Source: Bacillus_AD sp047238185
GTDB lineage: Bacteria > Bacillota > Bacilli > Bacillales > DSM-1321
NCBI RefSeq assembly: GCF_047238185.1
Contig: NZ_JBDFMI010000001.1
Coordinates: 3,249,426 to 3,313,425 of the forward strand
Length of the DNA stretch: 64,000 bases
Reading direction: 5' to 3'
Translations under genes and position numbers: made by a program
In this document: positions 43,056 through 50,696 of the stretch, one piece after another
Numbering within the stretch: position 1 is the first letter of the stretch
Layout of the letters: the number at the start of each line of letters is the position of its first letter
The notes under the pieces: model-generated
What the model was told of the DNA's origin: nothing
The model's input: the letters and a program-made list of their open reading frames with translations, nothing else
Databases searched by the model: none

Positions 43056-44006
43056 TTATTCCAGGAAATCTTCAAGCGCTTTTTTATTTTTTTCCAAATC
43101 GATTTCAAGCACTTGCATGCCGTTCCTATCTTCAAGCTTCGTTTCTTCAAAAGCTCCATCTACCGGGATCGTCAGCTTATCGATCGATTGGTCGCCACTC
43201 ATCAGATAGGATGTGAGAACTGAAATCATCGTTGATGTTTCTAGATTGGTGGCAATGTAAGGCTGAATAGTCCCGATCATCCGGGGAAGCTTGCTTACAC
43301 CATTCAAGCTGACCACTTCTTTAACGACTGATTCAATCACTTCCTGTTGCCGTTTCACTCGCCCATAATCGTTTTCTGCATCCTTGCGAAAACGTGAGAA
43401 ACCTAATAATTCTTTCCCATGTAACCGTTGGACGCCAGGCTTCAGTGTTACATAGATTCCTTCCGACATTTCATGTTCTACGTTCACTTCGATTCCTTCT
43501 GGGAATGATTTATCGATTGCTTTAATAAAGCCCTGGAAATCAATCATCGCATAATAATTTATATCAATATCAAAATTTTCTTTAATCGTCTTCCGCAACA
43601 GTTCTGGACCATCCTTCTTGCCGCCCAATAAGAACGCCGCGTTTAATTTATATTTTTTTTGATAGCCGGGTATGTCAATATACATATCTCTCATTAGCGA
43701 GACCAGCTTTGCTTTTTTCGTATCTGTATCATACTGGGCAATCATCATTGAATCCGAATTAGATACTTCTCCTTCTTTCCGTGTATCCACACCGATTAAC
43801 AATACATTTATTTTCCCTTTGAACTTCTTCCCGTGGAAATCAATCTCTTCTTGTTTAATAGACGAATCTTTCTTAGCATCGCTATAGCTTTTATAATAAT
43901 CCCAAGCAAAATAGGATGTTGGCAACAAAATTAACAGAGTGATGATCAAAATAACAGTTAAGATAATCTTTTTCTTTTTCCGTTTGTGCTTTTCAATCCT
44001 GTTCAT
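43056..44006 (-). CDS. LytR-CpsA-Psr family cell-wall glycopolymer ligase
   Basis: A 316-residue membrane protein that transfers wall teichoic acid or similar polymers from lipid carriers to peptidoglycan. It has a Lys-rich cytoplasmic start, one transmembrane helix (about 14-34) and an extracellular LCP domain with the conserved Arg/Asp residues (VLLIGVDTRKEGEVSNSDSMMIA; LVSLMRDMYIDIPG; LGFSRFRKDAENDYGRVKRQQ). B. subtilis TagT/U/V are the relevant relatives; which one is orthologous is not clear. The neighbouring carboxypeptidase gene upstream also serves the wall. Confidence 0.92.
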   Translation of the reverse strand: MNRIEKHKRKKKKIILTVILIITLLILLPTSYFAWDYYKSYSDAKKDSSIKQEEIDFHGKKFKGKINVLLIGVDTRKEGEVSNSDSMMIAQYDTDTKKAKLVSLMRDMYIDIPGYQKKYKLNAAFLLGGKKDGPELLRKTIKENFDIDINYYAMIDFQGFIKAIDKSFPEGIEVNVEHEMSEGIYVTLKPGVQRLHGKELLGFSRFRKDAENDYGRVKRQQEVIESVVKEVVSLNGVSKLPRMIGTIQPYIATNLETSTMISVLTSYLMSGDQSIDKLTIPVDGAFEETKLEDRNGMQVLEIDLEKNKKALEDFLE

Positions 44007-44170
44007 TCACATTCTCCAGTTTGGTTAAAGTTTAGCTAAAAAAAACGCTAATATAACTTTAGCAAATGGATAGTTAATACACAATCTTTTCTTCCTATTA
44101 CGATTAACCATCCAAATCGTTCACATAATGAATATGGCCTAAACGACCCATGTTAAAAGGGCCTATCTCC

Positions 44171-45124
44171 TTATTTACTGGCCAACACCTTGGCAAACCC
44201 ATTATCAAGCAGTGATATGGAATCCTTCCAAATATCCTTTTTGGTCGATTTCAGGACTACTGCCATTAAGCGGTTCGCTCCATGCCTTGCCGATGAAACC
44301 AAGCAAGACCCCGCCTCATCAGTATAGCCTGTTTTGATTCCGTTGGCTCCCTGATAATAGTAATCGCTATCGGGATTCAAAAGCTCATTCGTATTTCTGT
44401 ACGTGACAGCCCGGTCTTTATAGACATCTTGTCCGACAATTTGCTGGAAATCACTTCTCTTCATGGCAGCCCGGGCAATCTTCGCTAAATCAGATGCTGT
44501 AGAATAATGGTTCGGCGAATGCAGTCCGTTCGGGTTCACAAAATGCGTATTTTTCGCACCCAGTTTTTCTGCTCTAACATTCATCAGCCGGACAAAATAT
44601 GCCATCGCTGTCTTGTCTGACATCCTTTCATTCCCACTAACCTTGCGTGCAATGTAAATACTGATAGTCCGTGCAGCGTCATTTCCCGAAGGAAGCATTA
44701 AACCTTGCAACAATTGTTCCAGAGTAATGACTTGCCCCTCATATAAAAAGGCAGTGCTTTCCCCTTTTTCTTTCAATTCCACTTCATTGCCAACGGTCAC
44801 TTTGTCTTCTGGATTCCCTTTTTCTAAGGCTATCAATGCAGTCATAATTTTTGTTGTGCTGGCCGGATACAAACGCTTATTTTCATTTTTGGCAAATAAT
44901 ATCTGACCCGTTTTTTCATCCATTAATACAGCAGCCTCACCAGTAATATGTACCCGATCAATAGTCACGGAACTTCCCATCACACCACTAATTTCTTCCG
45001 TTTTCTCAGTATCATTCTGCCTGCCCCATCCATCTATCTTGCCGATCAAAGCTGTCCTGACATTTGGAAAGGCAATGAAGATTAGAAGCAAAGCCATAAA
45101 AACAACCAATAATTTCGATTTCAT
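44171..45124 (-). CDS. Serine D-Ala-D-Ala carboxypeptidase (penicillin-binding protein)
   Basis: Trims the terminal D-Ala from peptidoglycan stem peptides. The 317-residue protein has an N-terminal signal anchor and then the three catalytic motifs: STTK (in YPASTTKIMTAL), SGN (in LPSGNDAARTI) and KTG (in NGIKTGYTDEAG). It resembles DacF/DacB-type enzymes but lacks the C-terminal PBP5 beta domain and amphipathic anchor, so it is a short form. The ATG at 45124 is chosen because it begins the signal anchor; a frame from 45151 adds nine charged residues. Confidence 0.9.
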   Translation of the reverse strand: MKSKLLVVFMALLLIFIAFPNVRTALIGKIDGWGRQNDTEKTEEISGVMGSSVTIDRVHITGEAAVLMDEKTGQILFAKNENKRLYPASTTKIMTALIALEKGNPEDKVTVGNEVELKEKGESTAFLYEGQVITLEQLLQGLMLPSGNDAARTISIYIARKVSGNERMSDKTAMAYFVRLMNVRAEKLGAKNTHFVNPNGLHSPNHYSTASDLAKIARAAMKRSDFQQIVGQDVYKDRAVTYRNTNELLNPDSDYYYQGANGIKTGYTDEAGSCLVSSARHGANRLMAVVLKSTKKDIWKDSISLLDNGFAKVLASK

Positions 45125-45219
45125 TTTCCGTTCATCTCCCCAATCCATCATAGGAACAGTGTAGCCTTTTAATCTTAAGAGAAACCCAATTAATTGCTTA
45201 ATTTTTCCTTAAGAAAGGT

Positions 45220-45282
45220 ACAAAAGCGGAAAGCGCCTGCCAATCCCCGACAAGCTTAAGACCTCGAGGGGATGGCGCTTGC
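45220..45282. repeat. 63-bp intergenic repeat, copy 1
   Basis: Identical base for base to 45443-45505. It contains AGCGCC and GGCGCT ends and CCCC/GGGG inner arms, so it folds as a long imperfect hairpin. It resembles repetitive intergenic elements that I have seen scattered in Bacillus genomes. Confidence 0.85.
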
Positions 45283-45291
45283 AGCTGGATG

Positions 45292-45442
45292 AAAACAAAA
45301 GCGGAAGGGACCGTTCAGTCACGTACTAACTGGACCGATTTTCTTGAGATATAGGAAACACGGCGAGCTTGTGAGACGATGTTGACTTATCGTAGAGAAA
45401 AGCGGGAAGTTTGCTAGTCACTGGTGCCTGCAGCTGGATGAG
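45292..45442. repeat. Second, unrelated-looking repeat type within the cluster
   Basis: The segment beginning AAAAGCGGAAGGGACCG and running through GACGATGTTGACTTATCG to CTGCAGCTGGATGAG lacks an open frame. It looks like another family of dispersed Bacillus intergenic repeat. CAGCTGGATGA occurs at about 45283 and again at about 45431, framing the unit. Confidence 0.55.
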
Positions 45443-45505
45443 ACAAAAGCGGAAAGCGCCTGCCAATCCCCGACAAGCTTAAGACCTCGAGGGGATGGCG
45501 CTTGC
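45443..45505. repeat. 63-bp intergenic repeat, copy 2
   Basis: Exact duplicate of 45220-45282 in the same orientation, 223 bases away. Both copies begin ACAAAAGCGG and end GGCGCTTGC. Confidence 0.85.
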
Positions 45506-45520
45506 GGCTATACAATGAAA

Positions 45521-45548
45521 AAGGCCGCAGTCGGGAAACTGTGGCCTT
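45521..45548 (-). terminator. Terminator of the gluconate kinase gene
   Basis: The stem AAGGCCACAGT/ACTGCGGCCTT has one mismatch. On the minus strand it is followed by TTTC. Confidence 0.8.
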
Positions 45549-45573
45549 AACAAAGTTATATATTTTCAATCCA

Positions 45574-47115
45574 TTACTGCACCCATTTTTTTTGAAAAGC
45601 AGCTATATTCGCATATTCATCTTTAAGTACACGGGATAAACTGATATAAATTGGAATAATCTCTTCGTAAATCTGAACATTATCCTGATCGGGCACATGA
45701 TGATAATCAGCGCCGACCATCTTGCTTACAACATTCAAAGAATCAATTACGCCCATACTGTACATCCCTAAAATTGCCGCACCAAGACATGAACTTTCAT
45801 AGCTTTCCGGAACATATAGTTCTTGATTGAATATATCCGCCATCATTTGTCTCCAAAGCTCCGAACGTGCGAATCCTCCTGTTGCATGAATACGTTCAGG
45901 CTGGCCAATCAGTTCTTCCAAAGCCAAGAGAACCGTATACAAATTAAAAACAACACCTTCCATGACAGCCCTGATCAGATGTTCTTTTTTATGATGAAGC
46001 CCCAGCCCAATAAAAGAACCGCGTGCATTTGCGTCCCATAGAGGCGCTCTTTCACCTGCTAAATAAGGATGGAAAATCAATCCGGCCGCACCCGGACCGA
46101 CATTGCTTGCCAATTTGCTCAAAGCATCATAAGGATCTTTCCCCGTCCGTTTTGCCTCCTCATATTGGCTGACGGCCAATTGGTCCCTCGCCCAACGGAG
46201 AATCATTCCTCCATTATTGACAGGTCCCCCGATCACCCACAAATCCTCTGTCAACGCATAACAAAAAATCCGGCCTTTTGGATCGGTTACTGGTTTGTCC
46301 GTTACTGTTCTGATGGCACCGCTTGTACCTACTGTAACAGCAACCACACCTGGCTCAATTGCATTGACGCCAAGATTGGAAAGAACTCCATCGCTGGCTC
46401 CTATCACAAATGGGGTTTGTACCGGCAAATTCATCTTTTTGGCATACTCCGGCTTCAGCCCGATCAATTGATGGGTGGTAGGAACCGGCTGAGATAATTG
46501 GCCGGATGTAATGCCGGCTACGCTCAAGGCCCCTTCATCCCAATCCAATGCTTTCAAATTCAATAATCCGGTTGCGGACGCAATGGAATAGTCCACAATA
46601 TATTGGCCAAACAAACGGAAAAAGACAAATTCCTTTATTGATATGAATTTATAGGTTTGATTGAAAATTTCCTTCTTTTCGTGTTTAAGCCATGTTATTT
46701 TAGCCAAAGGGGACATAGCATGTATCGGGGTTCCAGTACGCAAATATATCTCATGGCCATCCATTTCTTCACTTATTTTTTCGGCCCACGCGGAGCTTCG
46801 GTTATCTGCCCATGTAATGCATTTGGTCAGGGGCTCACCTTTTTTATCAACAGCAATAACGCTGTGCATCGCTGAACTGAACGACACGCATAGGATGTCT
46901 TCCGGTGCAGCCCCGCTCGATTTTAACGCATCTTCCACAGTGGTCAGGACCGCTGCAAAGATAACATCCGGATCTTCCTCCGCTATATCTGGTGTAGGAG
47001 AATACATCGGATAGCCAACCGCAGCGCTCCCGGCCACTTTGCCAGCCTCTGTATATACGACCGCTTTTGTGCTGGTCGAGCCCATGTCTACACCGATGAC
47101 ATATTTATTCTTCAT
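45574..47115 (-). CDS. gntK: Gluconate kinase (FGGY family)
   Basis: Phosphorylates gluconate to 6-phosphogluconate. The 513-residue protein has the FGGY ATPase start GVDMGSTSTKAVVY, WADNRSSAWAEKI, GASDGVLSNLGVNA and the C-terminal ATGGFARSELWRQMMADIF, matching Bacillus GntK in length. I chose ATG at 47115, 10 bases from AAAGGGG; the ATG at 47124 is only 2 bases from it. It is divergent from gntP, which supports gluconate. Neither gntR nor gntZ is adjacent, unlike the B. subtilis gntRKPZ operon. Confidence 0.9.
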   Translation of the reverse strand: MKNKYVIGVDMGSTSTKAVVYTEAGKVAGSAAVGYPMYSPTPDIAEEDPDVIFAAVLTTVEDALKSSGAAPEDILCVSFSSAMHSVIAVDKKGEPLTKCITWADNRSSAWAEKISEEMDGHEIYLRTGTPIHAMSPLAKITWLKHEKKEIFNQTYKFISIKEFVFFRLFGQYIVDYSIASATGLLNLKALDWDEGALSVAGITSGQLSQPVPTTHQLIGLKPEYAKKMNLPVQTPFVIGASDGVLSNLGVNAIEPGVVAVTVGTSGAIRTVTDKPVTDPKGRIFCYALTEDLWVIGGPVNNGGMILRWARDQLAVSQYEEAKRTGKDPYDALSKLASNVGPGAAGLIFHPYLAGERAPLWDANARGSFIGLGLHHKKEHLIRAVMEGVVFNLYTVLLALEELIGQPERIHATGGFARSELWRQMMADIFNQELYVPESYESSCLGAAILGMYSMGVIDSLNVVSKMVGADYHHVPDQDNVQIYEEIIPIYISLSRVLKDEYANIAAFQKKWVQ

Positions 47116-47489
47116 ATAGTACATTCCCCTTTCCTGCTTTGTGTGCCGATCTTACTTTATCTGTTGTGCACACTGCTAAGTATTTCTTTCTACCCTTTTA
47201 AACTATCGGCCACTCTTTTCAAACAGCATATTTATCTATTATTATAGTAGTCTTCCACTTGAATTCCGACATTTTAGCTCTAGTTACTATTGATTCGTAT
47301 TGCATAAACAATTCCGTAAGGGTGGGACACAACACCCCGGGCAAAAACAAAAACGAACATCATAAGCCAAAATCCCAACTTATTTTAACTTACATGAGAG
47401 CCGATGCAGATTTACAGGGCCATTCCATAAAAAGGGCGATAATGCACATTGAATAATTGTTTGATTCATTTATTTTGTGGAAATAGAAT
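47116..47489. other. Divergent gntK-gntP promoter region
   Basis: With the cre-like site that follows it, this is the 429-base divergent control region. A 65-codon plus-strand frame at 47259-47456 lacks a ribosome site and is judged spurious. No GntR-type palindrome was recognised. Confidence 0.5.
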
Positions 47490-47504
47490 GTTAGTGTTTT
47501 CATA
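47490..47504. promoter_or_regulatory. Candidate cre (CcpA) site before gntP
   Basis: The minus strand reads ATGAAAACACTAACA, one mismatch from WTGNAANCGNWNNCW. It lies 40 bases before the gntP start, suitable for carbon catabolite repression. The same bases contain one AGTGTTTT motif like those at 39293-39403. Confidence 0.55.
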
Positions 47505-47544
47505 AACTCCAAGCTAGTTCTCAAGTGAAAAGGAGGAAAAGATA

Positions 47545-48876
47545 ATGGATTGGTATTTATTGCTCATCACATTAGCTTCAATCGTCATCGTCATTATCGG
47601 TGTCTCATTATTCAAGTGGCATGCCTTTATCAGTTTATTGGTAGCCAGTTTATTTTTAGCTATCTTTACTGGCATGCCGATCGACAAAATAGTCAGCGCT
47701 TACGAAACGGGCGTAGGCGGTACTTTAGGACATTTAGTCGGCATTTTGGCTCTCGGTACGATATTAGGAAAGCTGCTTGCCAGTTCGGGTGCCGGACTGC
47801 AAATAGCTAATTTTTTCGTCAAAATATTCGGTGAAAACAAAATGCCTTGGGCTATGTTTTTCGCAGGGTTTATCATTGGTGTTCCCGTTTTCTTTGAAGT
47901 GGGCATTTTAATATTGCTGCCATTAGTTATTTCGATTCAGCAGGCTACTAAGAAAAACATTTTATTAATCGCATTGCCTGCAATCGCCGGCTTGTCCGTT
48001 GTACATGGACTTGTTCCGCCTCATCCCGGCGCTATAGCTGCCATCAGCATCTATAATGCGGATTTAGGGAAAGTGTTGATTTATTCTTTAATCATCGCAT
48101 TGCCGACCGGAATTATCGGAGGTCCCTTATTCGCCAAATTCATACATAAATACGTCGTGCCAACAAACGAACCAGGTCTTGTTACAGCAGAGGACGGAAA
48201 CAATAAAGAAAAACTGCCGGGAACCGGGGTATCCTTCTTAACGATCCTTATGCCGATCATTTTAATGATTCTCGGTTCGATTGCACCATATTTATCATTG
48301 CCAAAAGGCTTTGAACATACTTTGCTATTTATCGGCAGCCCTTTGATAGCCCTTTTGATTTCCTGTTTTATTGCCATGTATCTATTGATCTTGAAGCAGG
48401 GCCAAAATCGAAATTATCTGAAGCAGCTTGTAGATGATTGTTTTCTTCCGGTTGGCTCAATCATACTCATAATTGGAGCCGGCGGCGGATTCAAACAAAT
48501 TTTAATAGATAGTGGGGTTGCAGATACTATCGGTTCCATGGCACAGAACATGTCGCTATCTCCATTAGTGCTTGCTTTCCTGATCGCTGGCCTGATCCGA
48601 ATTGCTACCGGCTCTGCCACTGTGGCATTGACAACTGCGGCTGGAATTGTTTCCCCCATTATCGAATCGATGTCGGGTGTCAATCTAGAACTTCTTGTAA
48701 TCGTAACAGGAGCTGGCTCATTAATGTTCTCTCACGTCAATGATGCCGGTTTCTGGATGGTAAAGGAATACCTCGGATTATCAGTCAAAGAGACATTTAA
48801 GACTTGGACAGTGCTAGAGACCTTGCTTTCTTTCATTGCCTTTGCAGGTGCGCTCATTATAAATGCCTTTATTTGA
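47545..48876 (+). CDS. gntP: Gluconate permease (GntP family)
   Basis: Proton-coupled gluconate importer. The 443-residue protein has about twelve to fourteen hydrophobic segments and GntP markers: VGGTLGHLVGILALGTILGKLL, GLSVVHGLVPPHPGA, and SLMFSHVNDAGFWMVKEYLG near the C-terminus. A GTGAAAAGGAGG site precedes the ATG. Divergent from gntK. Confidence 0.93.
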   Translation: MDWYLLLITLASIVIVIIGVSLFKWHAFISLLVASLFLAIFTGMPIDKIVSAYETGVGGTLGHLVGILALGTILGKLLASSGAGLQIANFFVKIFGENKMPWAMFFAGFIIGVPVFFEVGILILLPLVISIQQATKKNILLIALPAIAGLSVVHGLVPPHPGAIAAISIYNADLGKVLIYSLIIALPTGIIGGPLFAKFIHKYVVPTNEPGLVTAEDGNNKEKLPGTGVSFLTILMPIILMILGSIAPYLSLPKGFEHTLLFIGSPLIALLISCFIAMYLLILKQGQNRNYLKQLVDDCFLPVGSIILIIGAGGGFKQILIDSGVADTIGSMAQNMSLSPLVLAFLIAGLIRIATGSATVALTTAAGIVSPIIESMSGVNLELLVIVTGAGSLMFSHVNDAGFWMVKEYLGLSVKETFKTWTVLETLLSFIAFAGALIINAFI

Positions 48877-48881
48877 AGCAG

Positions 48882-48919
48882 AAAAGCCCGGATGCAGTAC
48901 ACATCCGGGCTTTTTCCAA
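48882..48919. terminator. Terminator between gntP and the EIIC-like gene
   Basis: The perfect 13-base stem AAAAGCCCGGATG/CATCCGGGCTTTT is flanked by A and T tracts and serves both convergent genes. Confidence 0.9.
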
Positions 48920-48934
48920 TATCGATCGATTGTA

Positions 48935-49957
48935 TTATTGGACTTCCAGGTGAAGATCCCCAGCCTTTACCTTTCCTAAAGCTTTTAATCCTTTATGCAA
49001 TACGTACGTAATAATACCCGGCAGAACCATTCCTACTCCAACATAGATAAGGAATACCTTCAGCCCCTGTCCTGTCAAAATGCTGATTGGTGCAATTAAT
49101 GAACTTAACCCCATTCCGCCCAGCTCATATGACACTTGTAAATTGAAAACCATTGTTGCAATTGGCGCAGAAATGACAGCCGCCACAAATGGAGGAATAA
49201 TATAAAGAGGATTCTTGATCAGATTCGGAAATTGGACCTTAGGAGTCACAATCGCCTGTGCCAGGAAGCCGCCTAAATCATTATCCTTGCGCGACATTAC
49301 TGTAAAACCAACGAATTGCACTGTACATCCAATCAGAGCAGCAGCACTTGATACTGGGTCAAGTTGAAGCGCAATGGCCAAAGCTGCAGATGAAGCCGGA
49401 GTCATCAATAAAATGCTGAATACAATTGCAAGAACCATACTTCCGACTAATGGAGAACCTTGTACCGATTGAGTAATTTGCCCGCTGATCCAATTTAATA
49501 ACGGAGTTGTTACCATTGCCAGATAAACTCCGCAAATACCACCGATAAGCACTGCTGCGAATGGAATCGCCATGATGTCTAGTTTTGTTTTACCCGTAAT
49601 CTTCAAGCCGATGTATGTAGCAATCACACCTGCAATGACAGCCGAGATAGGTTGTCCTGTTACAAGAGTGAAAGCACCTTCCGCACTGCGTTGAATAGCG
49701 GCACCGCCTACCGCACTGCTGGCCATCGCACTAAAAATGACTAAAGAGTTGCCGCCAAGCTGATATGCAATTCCCGCTCCAAGCGCTGGAGCAAGCAACA
49801 CTTTAGCGGCACCGCCTACAAGCAATAACACATCCCAGTGAAGGTAGTTCCCGAATGACTCTAGCAGTAAACCGATTCCTAAAGTAACTAGGACAGCATT
49901 TGCAATTCCGGTTGATGCCTTATACATCATTTCAATGATTTTTTCTTTATTCGACAT
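48935..49957 (-). CDS. PTS_EIIC_2-family membrane transporter-like protein
   Basis: A 340-residue integral membrane protein with about nine to ten helices, resembling the EIIC-like PF13303 family (GGAAKVLLAPALGAGIAYQLGGNSLVIF; SSAAALIGCTVQFVGF; GGMGLSSLIAPI). No EIIA or EIIB gene is adjacent, so phosphotransfer-linked transport is not assured and the substrate is unknown. The ATG at 49957 lies after AAAGGGTGA; a GTG at 49966 is inside that site. The gene has a leader of about 180 bases with an intrinsic terminator 55-80 bases before its start, implying attenuation control. Confidence 0.8.
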   Translation of the reverse strand: MSNKEKIIEMMYKASTGIANAVLVTLGIGLLLESFGNYLHWDVLLLVGGAAKVLLAPALGAGIAYQLGGNSLVIFSAMASSAVGGAAIQRSAEGAFTLVTGQPISAVIAGVIATYIGLKITGKTKLDIMAIPFAAVLIGGICGVYLAMVTTPLLNWISGQITQSVQGSPLVGSMVLAIVFSILLMTPASSAALAIALQLDPVSSAAALIGCTVQFVGFTVMSRKDNDLGGFLAQAIVTPKVQFPNLIKNPLYIIPPFVAAVISAPIATMVFNLQVSYELGGMGLSSLIAPISILTGQGLKVFLIYVGVGMVLPGIITYVLHKGLKALGKVKAGDLHLEVQ

Positions 49958-50010
49958 AATAATCACCCTTTGTTTATATAAATTTTCTGAATATTCAAAC
50001 CTATAAGTGC

Positions 50011-50038
50011 AAATAAAAAACCCGACTTCTCAGTTGGG
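50011..50038 (-). terminator. Intrinsic terminator in the leader of the EIIC-like gene
   Basis: The minus strand reads CCCAACTGAGAAGTCGGG followed by TTTTTT, upstream of the coding start. An alternative pairing GGCGC (complement of 50060-50064) with GCGCC (complement of 50036-50040) would take up the base of this stem, as in an antiterminator. Confidence 0.75.
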
Positions 50039-50166
50039 CGCCCATTCTATCCTGCTAAAGCGCCTTGTTTTAATAAAATAACAAGTCGAACAAAACATAT
50101 TCTTAATAAAGATATGTTTTGCAGCCCTAGCACAATATAAGTATAATATTTACATTAATTTTATTT

Positions 50167-50230
50167 AGATAATCGATCATCGTAAGTGCCCCTCTCATGA
50201 TGTTTGCACTTATGATAACACCAATTATCT
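50167..50230. repeat. 64-bp imperfect dyad upstream of the EIIC-like leader
   Basis: The outer arms AGATAAT (50167-50173) and ATTATCT (50224-50230) enclose ATCGTAAGTGC (50179-50189) and GCACTTATGAT (50206-50216), which pair with one mismatch. It could be an operator or a hairpin in a 5' leader. No T tract. Confidence 0.5.
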
Positions 50231-50264
50231 GAAAAAGCAAAATATTATTTATATTTAAATAAAA

Positions 50265-50279
50265 TAAAAACGTTTTCAT
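50265..50279. promoter_or_regulatory. Candidate cre (CcpA) site upstream of the EIIC-like gene
   Basis: The minus strand reads ATGAAAACGTTTTTA, one mismatch from WTGNAANCGNWNNCW, with the AACGTT core. It is about 310 bases upstream of the coding start. Confidence 0.55.
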
Positions 50280-50320
50280 TCTCGGTTAAATAATAGTATT
50301 TCAATATATGTTAATGGCAC

Positions 50321-50345
50321 AAAAAAAAGAGAGGGAATATCCCTC
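50321..50345 (-). terminator. Terminator behind the truncated host gene
   Basis: The perfect stem GAGGGA/TCCCTC with a three-base loop is followed on the minus strand by TTTTTTTT. It starts at the stop codon of the 50344-50510 fragment. Confidence 0.8.
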
Positions 50346-50510
50346 AAGCATGAACCTTACTATTCTCCTCTTTATGGAAAAAGCTCTTCATCGCATGAAA
50401 TACATCACTTTTTTGCTTTAAAATGTAATGGTAAAATTTCTCGTTCTTGATATTCTTATACGCACTCATTAATGTCGAATGCCGATTGTATTGATTGACC
50501 TGTACACCCT
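50344..50510 (-). pseudogene. 3' remnant of a host gene, possibly comK, cut by the prophage
   Basis: The minus strand carries about 54 codons open to a TGA, then a terminator, but no usable start: a TAG lies just before the segment GVQVNQYNRHSTLM. The piece therefore looks like the 3' end of a gene whose 5' part is missing. The NQ-x-x-R-x-x-x-L pattern and its distance from the stop recall the C-terminal part of ComK (NQVYRTAWL in B. subtilis). Listeria phage A118 relatives integrate in comK, which makes the idea plausible, but the similarity is short. Alternatively a 41-residue small protein from the ATG at 50469. Confidence 0.4.
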
Positions 50511-50637
50511 ATAACCAAAACAAAAGAGCACAACGCGCATAAGTGATGCTGGTAACATCCTTATACCGTCCGCCTACTGAAGATAGGCAAACACTTGCTG
50601 TACTCATGTAATTATTTTATATGATGTATGTTTCTTT

Positions 50638-50674
50638 AGCAATGTTTGTCCCTAACGGCAGCATTGCTTTTTTG
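50638..50674 (+). terminator. Terminator in the leader of the winged-helix gene
   Basis: The perfect stem AGCAATG/CATTGCT with a 17-base loop is followed by TTTTTTG. It lies 23 bases before the start codon at 50697, so it sits in the mRNA leader of that gene and could act as an attenuator. Confidence 0.75.
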
Positions 50675-50696
50675 TTTCTATAGGGAGAGAAACAGT

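Noticed and set aside
47259..47456. 65-codon frame between gntK and gntP
   Set aside because: No ribosome site and it lies across the divergent promoter region.
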